40,486 nt of DNA from an uncultured Pseudomonadota bacterium. Its GTDB lineage: Bacteria > Pseudomonadota > Alphaproteobacteria > Rs-D84. Of the stretch, positions 34,115 to 40,486 are shown piece after piece. A program made the position numbers and the translations under genes. Positions within the stretch are counted from its first letter, which is position 1. Every line of letters starts with the position of its first letter. Where the stretch lies: positions 1-40,486 of the forward strand of contig CACXXP010000004.1 of assembly GCA_902771695.1 (NCBI GenBank). Direction: 5' to 3'. Under the pieces are notes generated by a model, which was not told the DNA's origin, made no database searches, and saw nothing but the letters and a program-made list of their open reading frames with translations.

Positions 34115-34654
34115 ATGAAGTTAAAAACATCAATTATTTTATGTTCCATGATTGCGGTCGCATCCACACCCGCAATGGCAAATACAGTTTGGGATTTGTA
34201 TGCCGGGGTTTCAATTGGTGCCGGTGGCCAAACACTTTTTAACGATGGACACGACAAAACCGAAACCGCACAATCTTTTGGCGGTATGTTCGGTATAGAT
34301 TTGCCGGCGTTTCGTATAGAGGCCGAATACAATTACCTTAACGAATCTGAATCTCATGTGAATTTGGCGATGGTGAACGCGTATTTCAAAATGCCATCAA
34401 CGGTTGTTAAACCATACATGGGATTGGGTGTCGGTGTAATGTTTGATGGCGAAAGCGACAGATATGATGCACATATGGATACATCTGCCGCATACCAAGG
34501 TATGTTGGGGGTGACATTGGGCGTTCCGGCATTGCCTTTCAAATTTGATATAGAAGCTCGCGGCGTATATATTCCAAACGTTGTTAAATTAGAAGACAAC
34601 AAACCTGATTTGCTGCAATACGAAGCACGCGTCAAAATCAGATATTTATTTTAA
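34115..34654 (+). CDS. Small outer-membrane beta-barrel protein
   Basis: 179 residues with a perfect AAAGGAG ribosome-binding site. Signal peptide to AMA (22), then eight or so amphipathic strands with the OMP_b-brl/OmpA-like style (WDLYAGVSIGAGGQ, FRIEAEYNYLN, VVKPYMGLGVGVMF, FKFDIEARGVYIP) and a C-terminal Phe (KIRYLF) that serves as recognition signal for BamA. The segment KPYMGLGVGV is typical of eight-stranded outer-membrane barrels and surface antigens. It is monocistronic, with a small hairpin after the stop. Confidence 0.85.
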   Translation: MKLKTSIILCSMIAVASTPAMANTVWDLYAGVSIGAGGQTLFNDGHDKTETAQSFGGMFGIDLPAFRIEAEYNYLNESESHVNLAMVNAYFKMPSTVVKPYMGLGVGVMFDGESDRYDAHMDTSAAYQGMLGVTLGVPALPFKFDIEARGVYIPNVVKLEDNKPDLLQYEARVKIRYLF

Positions 34655-34662
34655 TTCATGAT

Positions 34663-34678
34663 GGGGCGGCAACGCCCC
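34663..34678 (+). terminator. Weak hairpin after the barrel gene
   Basis: GGGGCG, loop GCAA, CGCCCC, followed by TGAATTTAATC with no proper T-run. It lies between the barrel gene and polA and may only partly end transcription. Confidence 0.4.
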
Positions 34679-34706
34679 TGAATTTAATCATAGCAAAGGA
34701 ACGCAG

Positions 34707-37481
34707 ATGCTGACACTGATTGACGGTAATTCAATTTTATTTCGTGCATATTACGGTGTGCACAGCCGCCTGACCCGATCCGATGGAACACCCACAGGTG
34801 CAGTGTATGCGTTTCTGAATATGATGTTGCCGTTTTTTGCAGCGGCCAAACCAGACGATACATTTGTATGTGTGTTTGATGCATCACGCCAAACTTTCCG
34901 CCAAGAAATTTATCCTGAATACAAGGCGAATCGTGATGAAACACCCGCTGATTTAATATCCCAGGCAATTATGGTCCAACGTGGATTGGGCGAAATGGGT
35001 GTCCCGGTGTTATGCATCCCCGGGGTAGAAGCCGATGATGTTATCGCGACACTGGCCACACAAAGTTGCCAAATTGCCGATAAAACACGAATCATGACCG
35101 GCGATAAAGATTTAATGCAATTGGTGTCTGATTGCATATACCTGTATGACGGGATGAAGCAAAAAACAATTGGTCGGGCCGAAGTCATTGAAAAATTCGG
35201 TGTCACCCCAGAACAAGTTGTTGATGTGCAATCACTGATGGGCGATTCGTCCGACAATGTGCCGGGGGTTCGCGGAATTGGGCCCAAAAAGGCCGCAGAA
35301 CTGATTAACGAATTTGGTTCATTGGATAATTTATACGCTCACCTTGGCGATATCAAAAACGAACGCACACGGAATATGTTGTCTGATTCGCGCGACATGG
35401 CATACATATCAAAACAATTGGTCACATTGAAACGCGATGTTGATTTATCGGGTTTAACCATCGCACCATTTCGGTTTAATCGCGCAGCGGCTCTGAACTT
35501 TGTTCGCAACGAATTGGAAAGCAATTCTTTGGTTGAAAAAATATCACGCACTTTTCCAGAAACATCTGCACCCGCCGACCAACCTGCGTTTAGTTTTCCG
35601 GGTTCGCAATGTCCAACCGATATTCCTGTGATATCCACACCCGCCAAGCCAACAAATGAATTGAAAATGAAGTTTGATAAAATCTCAACCATTACTGAAT
35701 TAGAAAAATTCTTGGCCGGTGTCGGTGATGTTATCGCATTGGATACAGAAACAACAGGATTGGACCAAGAAAACGATAAAATGGTCGGAATGTCGTTGGC
35801 GATAAATTCAACGCATGGTGTTTATATTCCGTTGCGACATAAAACTGCATCGGCCGATTTATTCGGGGACGCAAAATTTGCCGATGGACAAATTACTGTA
35901 ACGGACCTTTACAAACGTATTTGGCCAATACTTACCAACAAAAAAGTCACCAAGGTTGGCCACAACATTAAATTTGATTTGCACATTATGGCAAACGAAG
36001 GTTGGGACATCGAAAAAATATCGCCAATTGATGATACTATGCTGATTTCATACGCGCTGAACGGAACATTGCATTCACACAGTATGGACGAATTGGCGGC
36101 AAAATATCTGAATCATTATAACATAACATTTGCGTCACTGTTTCCGCCGAAAACACGCGATGCGGATATGCACTTTGACATGTTGCCAATTGACACTGCG
36201 TACCCATATGCCGCCGAAGATGCCGTCGTCACAATGGCATTATACGAATATATGCGCCCCAAATTAGATGCAAACGAAAAATTATCTGAATTGTACGATA
36301 AATGCGACCGACCATTATTGATGGTTTTAACACAAATAGAACGTGCCGGTGTATTGGTAGACCGAACAAAATTGAATCAACTGTCGGGGGTATTTCATAA
36401 ACAATTGACTGATATCAGCAATGAAATTTGGGAAATGGCGGGGCATGAATTTAACATTGCCAGTCCGAAACAGTTGGCGACCGTTCTGTTTGATGAAATG
36501 CATTTGCCAGAAAACAAAAAACGTTCCACCGATGCAGATACATTAAATGACCTGATGGAACATCACCCAATTATTGAAAAGATTATGAATTGGCGTTCAA
36601 TTGCAAAATTGGCGGGAACTTATGCGGATGCCCTGCCCCATCAAATTGGTCGCGATGGGCGCATTCATACAACATATCTGCAAACCAGTACGAATACAGG
36701 GCGTCTGTCTTCACGCGATCCGAACCTCCAAAATATCCCGGTTAAAACGGAACTGGGCGAAGAAATACGCAAATGCTTTGTCGCACCAACTGGGCGCGTC
36801 CTGGTTGCCGCCGATTATTCACAAATTCAGTTGAGATTACTGGCAGATGTGGCAAACATAAAAACGTTCAAAGATACATTTATTGCCGGACGCGATATTC
36901 ATGAACAAACCGCACGCAAGATTTTCAATATTCCTGAATCTACGATTGTTCCCAAAGATTTGCGCCGTGCCGCAAAAACCGTAAACTTTTCAATCATATA
37001 TGGAATATCATCATTTGGTCTATCCGCACAACTGAATATACCACGCGCCAAAGCCCAAGAAATCATAGATTCTTATCTGGCCGGGTTGCCCGAAATCAAA
37101 CAATACATGGATTATATTAAAAAGTTCGCAACTGAAAATGCATGCGTTTATACACCATGGGGCCGCCGTATAGAATTACCCGAAACGAAAAATCCGCGTA
37201 TGCGTGCATATGCAATGCGTGCCGCAATAAACGCCCCAATCCAAGGATTTGAAGCAGACCTGATGCGTCTTGCAATGATAAAGACATATAATGAAATCGT
37301 TGTGCCAAACAAGGATAAGATTAAACTTATCATGCAGGTTCACGATGAAATGGTATTTGAATGTGACGAAACATTTGCAAAAGATTTTGCTGAAAAAATC
37401 AAGAACGTCATGGAAAACATAACAACAATTTCTGTGCCACTGCGTGCCGATTATGTAATTGCACCATTTTGGGGCAAATAA
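34707..37481 (+). CDS. polA: DNA polymerase I
   Basis: 924 residues, full length. The 5' nuclease domain (1-290) has LIDGNSILFRAYYG, the GVEADDVIATL metal site and TGDKDLMQL. The 3'-5' exonuclease domain keeps its acidic residues (DTETTG, Asp346 and Glu348; later YAAEDA), so proofreading is likely intact. The polymerase domain shows DYSQIQLR (Asp703), the O-helix RRAAKTVNFSIIYG and QVHDE (Asp880). It fills gaps in repair and removes RNA primers. AAAGGA lies before the ATG. Its stop is 5 bp from the stop of the convergent M23 gene, without a visible terminator. Confidence 0.98.
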   Translation: MLTLIDGNSILFRAYYGVHSRLTRSDGTPTGAVYAFLNMMLPFFAAAKPDDTFVCVFDASRQTFRQEIYPEYKANRDETPADLISQAIMVQRGLGEMGVPVLCIPGVEADDVIATLATQSCQIADKTRIMTGDKDLMQLVSDCIYLYDGMKQKTIGRAEVIEKFGVTPEQVVDVQSLMGDSSDNVPGVRGIGPKKAAELINEFGSLDNLYAHLGDIKNERTRNMLSDSRDMAYISKQLVTLKRDVDLSGLTIAPFRFNRAAALNFVRNELESNSLVEKISRTFPETSAPADQPAFSFPGSQCPTDIPVISTPAKPTNELKMKFDKISTITELEKFLAGVGDVIALDTETTGLDQENDKMVGMSLAINSTHGVYIPLRHKTASADLFGDAKFADGQITVTDLYKRIWPILTNKKVTKVGHNIKFDLHIMANEGWDIEKISPIDDTMLISYALNGTLHSHSMDELAAKYLNHYNITFASLFPPKTRDADMHFDMLPIDTAYPYAAEDAVVTMALYEYMRPKLDANEKLSELYDKCDRPLLMVLTQIERAGVLVDRTKLNQLSGVFHKQLTDISNEIWEMAGHEFNIASPKQLATVLFDEMHLPENKKRSTDADTLNDLMEHHPIIEKIMNWRSIAKLAGTYADALPHQIGRDGRIHTTYLQTSTNTGRLSSRDPNLQNIPVKTELGEEIRKCFVAPTGRVLVAADYSQIQLRLLADVANIKTFKDTFIAGRDIHEQTARKIFNIPESTIVPKDLRRAAKTVNFSIIYGISSFGLSAQLNIPRAKAQEIIDSYLAGLPEIKQYMDYIKKFATENACVYTPWGRRIELPETKNPRMRAYAMRAAINAPIQGFEADLMRLAMIKTYNEIVVPNKDKIKLIMQVHDEMVFECDETFAKDFAEKIKNVMENITTISVPLRADYVIAPFWGK

Positions 37482-37486
37482 AATTT

Positions 37487-38758
37487 TTACATCTGGATAA
37501 ATAACTTTGGATTATCAACCAAACTTTCAATGGCTTTATCCAGTGTTTCACGATATTCCAAGAATTTCTTTTTATTTGCCGCATCCAAATTATCTATGGC
37601 CGGTAATTTTACCGTCAATGGATTCACATGTTTGCCATCTTTGATTATTTCATAATGTAAATGCGGACCCGTTGATAACCCCGTTGAACCCGCATATCCG
37701 ATAATCTGACCTTGGCGTACCGCGGTCCCAACCTTTACATTTTTGGCAAACTTTGACATATGTGCATACAACGTTTCAAACGATCCATTATGGCGAATCT
37801 TAACAAAATTACCATGTCCACGATTAAACCCACGTGCAACCACACGACCCGCACCGGCGGCCGGAATTGGTGTTCCAGTTGGCGCACGAAAATCGACACC
37901 CTTGTGCGCGCGGGTAAATCCCAAAACGGGATGTTTACGCCGTGTAGAAAAACTGCTGGTGACCTTAGCATTATTTATCGGTGTTCGTTTCAACGATTTA
38001 ATTGCGCCATTACCGTTTGGATCATAATACCCGACACTTTTATCAGATTTACGATAACGGTACATCTTCACATTTCCACGCAACGCATCAAAAGACACAA
38101 CAATAACCGAACCATTATCTATCTTTTTGTTATCAGAATAATTTTCCTCAAAAACCACAGAAAATTTCTGACCGGCACGAACATCACGTTCAAAGTCCAT
38201 TTCAAACGCCAACAAATCATATACTTCGGCCAAAATTCCGGCGGGAATATCCGCACGCATCCCGGCCAAATAGAAACTGTCACCATCCAAGATTTCACCT
38301 TGGCGATAAACCAGACGTGTATCACGTTCTATATCAATTGCATTGCAATTCCACACGCCACCATCGTCACATGTTAATTCCACACGACGCCATGGTCCAG
38401 GCAAAACAGTTATTTTTGACACCGGAGTATTCGGTCCACCATCACGCGTAAATTCAATCTTATCACGGTCTGCACGCAGACCGGTAATACCGGCCTTGGT
38501 CTTTAATATATCGGCAATTTTATTTATGTCGGCACCACCAAAACCCTGGGCAGATAAAATTTTGGACAGCGTATCCCCCGACATAACATTGACAACAACC
38601 GTATTATCCGGAACCACAGGCGTTTCATTTGCGCCCTTTTCACCACGTCCAGAAAACACCAACACGGCCACAACAGCAACAACCGCCAATATGCCCGCCG
38701 CCCACAAAACCATGCGAATAACTTTGTGCGACAAAATAATATTTTTTGCTTTTTCCAT
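37487..38758 (-). CDS. M23 peptidoglycan endopeptidase (MepM-like)
   Basis: 423 residues from the ATG at 38758. A cytoplasmic basic start, one membrane anchor (about 16-36), a LysM- or OapA-like segment (VNVMSGDTLSKILSAQGF) and a long linker domain precede a complete M23 domain (about 270-385). The zinc ligands are present: His285 and Asp289 in HKGVDF, and His366 and His368 in HLHYE, so unlike the EnvC-like protein it should be active. It probably cleaves D-Ala-mDAP cross-links to allow wall growth. The start is inferred from the -10 box 7 bases upstream, which makes longer versions of the ORF impossible on this transcript. Confidence 0.9.
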   Translation of the reverse strand: MEKAKNIILSHKVIRMVLWAAGILAVVAVVAVLVFSGRGEKGANETPVVPDNTVVVNVMSGDTLSKILSAQGFGGADINKIADILKTKAGITGLRADRDKIEFTRDGGPNTPVSKITVLPGPWRRVELTCDDGGVWNCNAIDIERDTRLVYRQGEILDGDSFYLAGMRADIPAGILAEVYDLLAFEMDFERDVRAGQKFSVVFEENYSDNKKIDNGSVIVVSFDALRGNVKMYRYRKSDKSVGYYDPNGNGAIKSLKRTPINNAKVTSSFSTRRKHPVLGFTRAHKGVDFRAPTGTPIPAAGAGRVVARGFNRGHGNFVKIRHNGSFETLYAHMSKFAKNVKVGTAVRQGQIIGYAGSTGLSTGPHLHYEIIKDGKHVNPLTVKLPAIDNLDAANKKKFLEYRETLDKAIESLVDNPKLFIQM

Positions 38759-38773
38759 AGCGTCCATTATAAT
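38746..38773 (+). promoter_or_regulatory. prmC promoter (half of a bidirectional promoter)
   Basis: TTGCTT (38746-38751), 16-bp spacer, TATAAT (38768-38773). The prmC ATG is at 38780, 6 bases after the -10 box, so the mRNA should start at or within a base of the ATG. Confidence 0.6.
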
Positions 38774-38794
38774 AGTTTTATGACAATAAATCAA
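38766..38794 (-). promoter_or_regulatory. M23-gene promoter (other half)
   Basis: Minus-strand TTGATT (38789-38794), 17-bp spacer, TATAAT (38766-38771). The two -10 boxes overlap in the palindrome ATTATAAT (38766-38773). The M23 ATG at 38758 lies 7 bases beyond. Confidence 0.6.
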
Positions 38795-39544
38795 GCATTT
38801 GACCTTCTAAAAGATGCGGGCGGCATTCGTGCGGCCCGAATTATCACGGATAATGTTAAATATTTGCCGTGGTGGCGGGTAAAAATTTTTGCATATAAAT
38901 TACGTCACGGCATGCCAATTGCAAAAATAATTCATCAAAAATGGTTTTACGGGTTACCTTTTTATACAAATTCCAAAACATTGGACCCCCGACCCGATAC
39001 CGAAACATTGGTCGCCGCGGTTATCACCGATAATCCGCAAAAGCCAAGAATACTGGATTTGGGAACGGGTACGGGATGCATAATTGCCGCAATTATAAAA
39101 AATATTTATGGTGCATCGGGTATTGGCGTTGATTATTCATACGGGGCATTACGGGTCGCCCGCCGAAACATCAAAACATTAAATTTAACAGAACGAATAA
39201 AAATTATTCGTGGGTCTTTTGCGAACAAAAAGTTAACAACAGAAAAGTTTGACGTTATCGTATCAAACCCACCATATATTGCATACGGCGATACCCGTAT
39301 GAATGACGGTGCGATGCATGATCCAAAATGCGCATTATATGCAAAAAATAATGGATTGTCCGCATACGAACAAATCGCAATTAATGCAAAAAATTGGTTA
39401 AAACCAAACGGTCGCATATATCTTGAAATTGGTGCGGGACAAAAAACATCGGTCAAAAAAATATTTTCATCAAATGGTTGGAAATTCGTCCGCGATGAAA
39501 AAGATTTGTCTGGAATCGTACGCGTTTTAATATTTACAATTTAA
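38780..39544 (+). CDS. prmC: Release factor glutamine methyltransferase PrmC
   Basis: 254 residues, a little shorter than the usual 275 owing to a short N-terminal domain. The SAM-binding motif DLGTGTGC is at 93-100 and the catalytic NPPY at 163-166 (SNPPYIAYGD), which positions the glutamine amide of the GGQ loop of release factors. YGLPF(Y) and DPRPDTETLV before the Rossmann fold are PrmC signatures (usually FYGRPF... PRPDTE). It methylates RF1 and RF2 and so keeps termination efficient. The usual partner prfA is not adjacent. It starts right at its promoter, without a ribosome-binding site. Confidence 0.94.
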   Translation: MTINQAFDLLKDAGGIRAARIITDNVKYLPWWRVKIFAYKLRHGMPIAKIIHQKWFYGLPFYTNSKTLDPRPDTETLVAAVITDNPQKPRILDLGTGTGCIIAAIIKNIYGASGIGVDYSYGALRVARRNIKTLNLTERIKIIRGSFANKKLTTEKFDVIVSNPPYIAYGDTRMNDGAMHDPKCALYAKNNGLSAYEQIAINAKNWLKPNGRIYLEIGAGQKTSVKKIFSSNGWKFVRDEKDLSGIVRVLIFTI

Positions 39545-39573
39545 AACCCCGAATTTCTTCGGGGTTGGTTTTT
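39545..39573. terminator. Bidirectional terminator after prmC
   Basis: Stem AACCCCGAA/TTCGGGGTT (39545-39553 with 39558-39566), loop TTTC, then GG and a T-run on the plus strand and TTTTAAATT on the minus strand. It serves prmC and the convergent 39572 gene, whose stop codon overlaps its edge. Confidence 0.85.
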
Positions 39574-39967
39574 AACGTTGTTTTCCATATTTGTCGGGCC
39601 AGAAAACTTTACCGACATTTTCAACGACAAACGGGTCTTTACATTCCCCCTTTTTTAATTTGCGGAAACACCCACCAACACTGCGTGCGCCACATAACGG
39701 ATTCAGGCCATATACACTGCATACGCCGTTTTCGATAATGGACTCTATGATTAAAGTTTGCTTAAAATTTTTGTTATACGGATAACCTGTAAAAGAAAAT
39801 CCATATCGTGCACAATGTGGCTCACCCAAATCTTGTTTGCTCAATTTTTCCAAATATTCATATATTTTATTATTCGGCAAATATCCACATGACAAACTGT
39901 CATATCCAGATGCTCTGAAATATACACGGGTTTGTGTTTTAGCATTGTCCATTTTTTTATCCATCAT
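39572..39967 (-). CDS. Hypothetical cysteine-containing protein
   Basis: 131 residues from the ATG at 39967, which follows AAAGGAC; the codon after it is a second ATG. It has no signal peptide and begins with a Lys-rich, polar stretch encoded inside a 79-bp duplicated segment. The middle and end contain six cysteines (CGYLP, PHCARYG, GVCSVYGLNPLCGARS, GGCFRKLKKGEC) and many Tyr and Gly, suggesting a small compact domain, maybe metal-binding. No family was recognised. It lies downstream of the edge gene in the same direction and ends in a shared terminator. Confidence 0.65.
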   Translation of the reverse strand: MMDKKMDNAKTQTRVYFRASGYDSLSCGYLPNNKIYEYLEKLSKQDLGEPHCARYGFSFTGYPYNKNFKQTLIIESIIENGVCSVYGLNPLCGARSVGGCFRKLKKGECKDPFVVENVGKVFWPDKYGKQR

Positions 39968-40014
39968 TTTATTGTCCTTTTTATATGGTTTAATTGCTAT
40001 AATCTGCAGCGACA
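39936..40014. repeat. 79-bp direct repeat, copy 1
   Basis: Perfect copy of 40015-40093, directly adjacent. Read on the minus strand it holds the tail of the upstream coding frame (VAADYSN and stop), a ribosome-binding site (AAAGGAC) and the first 11 codons of the 39572 gene. Confidence 0.97.
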
Positions 40015-40046
40015 GTTTTAGCATTGTCCATTTTTTTATCCATCAT
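39990..40046 (-). CDS. 18-codon chimeric mini-ORF made by the duplication
   Basis: It starts at the ATG of the upstream repeat copy, with the same AAAGGAC ribosome-binding site as the 39572 gene, reads MMDKKMDNAKT, then runs into the next copy's VAADYSN and stops. It is therefore a by-product of the duplication. It may be translated, since all signals are identical to those of the real gene, but a function is unlikely. Confidence 0.35.
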   Translation of the reverse strand: MMDKKMDNAKTVAADYSN

Positions 40047-40093
40047 TTTATTGTCCTTTTTATATGGTTTAATTGCTATAATCTGCAGCGACA
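40015..40093. repeat. 79-bp direct repeat, copy 2
   Basis: Identical to 39936-40014. This copy contains the true stop of the edge gene (40069-40071) and the start of the mini-ORF. Confidence 0.97.
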
Positions 40094-40486
40094 AGATGCC
40101 CCCGTGCCGCCACCAGTTGATGCCATGCGCTAAGGTATTTATCAATAATTGCCCCTGTCTCACTTGGTTTAGTTTTATACGGCACATCGATTTGCACACC
40201 ACGGAACACCATCCAAACATTGGTTTGATAATCGTACGATATCTGAACTGATGCACCAACCGCGGTTTCGACATACGTTCCAACAGATGGGGTAAATTTT
40301 ATACTGGGCCATGGTCGCCCATCAAATTCATTCGGCATATGCATGACATAGGATCCAACCAGTTTGTTATCATCGGAATAGTATTTGTATGGTCGTATAT
40401 GACTGCGAATAATTTGTTTAAGGGTTATTCCCGATTTTGGCTTTTTACAGTTAAACCGAAAATATACACCATTGGCATCACACGGC
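40069..40486 (-). CDS. Hypothetical protein, 5' end outside window
   Basis: 139 codons are open to the window edge; the start lies beyond it. The visible part begins with CDANGVYFRFNCKKPKSG and continues with beta-rich, aromatic sequence (VQISYDYQTNVWMVFRGVQIDV) and a C-terminal helix (AIIDKYLSAWHQLVAARG). No signal or family can be judged. An internal ATG at 40344 exists but the frame is open far beyond it with consistent composition, so the gene is taken as partial. The last seven codons lie inside copy 2 of the 79-bp repeat. Confidence 0.6.
   Translation of the reverse strand, partial: PCDANGVYFRFNCKKPKSGITLKQIIRSHIRPYKYYSDDNKLVGSYVMHMPNEFDGRPWPSIKFTPSVGTYVETAVGASVQISYDYQTNVWMVFRGVQIDVPYKTKPSETGAIIDKYLSAWHQLVAARGHLVAADYSN

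Overview
The window reads as chromosomal DNA of an AT-rich, Gram-negative alphaproteobacterium. Three things support this: an LPS-export pair (lptC, lptB), BamE and many outer-membrane beta-barrels; a CarD regulator, an EnvC-like/CtpA pair and a PBP1c/alpha-2-macroglobulin pair; and ribosomal and tRNA-related genes of proteobacterial type. A full-length pyruvate:ferredoxin oxidoreductase points to anaerobic or fermentative life. Together with the many signal-peptide-bearing, cysteine-rich proteins of unknown function this resembles uncultured host-gut Alphaproteobacteria (RF32-like), but that placement is inference. No phage, transposase, CRISPR array or integrase is visible, and no gap between genes exceeds 300 bases.

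Layout. 1-5.6 kb: an edge-truncated lipoprotein, a secreted protein, lptC-lptB, two small unknown genes, carD, a secreted Cys-rich protein and bamE. 5.6-9.1 kb: nifJ. 9.2-9.9 kb: a divergent, stand-alone ClpP-fold serine protease, transcribed away from nifJ. 10-14.5 kb: tyrS, an EnvC-like factor, an unknown gene and ctpA. 14.6-15.3 kb: two adjacent genes that share a domain. 15.4 kb: two facing palindromes. 15.5-17.4 kb: rpsB-tsf. 17.5-25.6 kb: a bacterial alpha-2-macroglobulin overlapping pbpC. 25.6-28.7 kb: a three-gene envelope operon (two beta-barrels and one periplasmic protein). 28.8-33.5 kb: a tRNA-Leu with the unusual anticodon AAG, then a 963-residue Cys-rich secreted protein, a small lipoprotein and a second Cys-rich secreted protein. 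33.5-39.5 kb: pth, a small beta-barrel, polA, an M23 endopeptidase and prmC. 39.5-40.5 kb: two unknown genes separated by a perfect 79-bp tandem duplication.

How it works together. Much of the window serves the envelope: LPS transport, OMP assembly, septal peptidoglycan hydrolysis (EnvC-like, CtpA, M23), peptidoglycan repair and protease trapping (PBP1c, A2M), and secreted disulfide-rich proteins. Regulatory signals are unusually readable. Sigma70-like promoters with 16-18 bp spacers and short hairpin terminators recur. Several genes (lptC, prmC, the M23 gene, the Cys-rich gene at 32.4 kb) start so close to their -10 box that their mRNAs should be leaderless or nearly so. The M23/prmC pair appears to share one symmetric -10 element.
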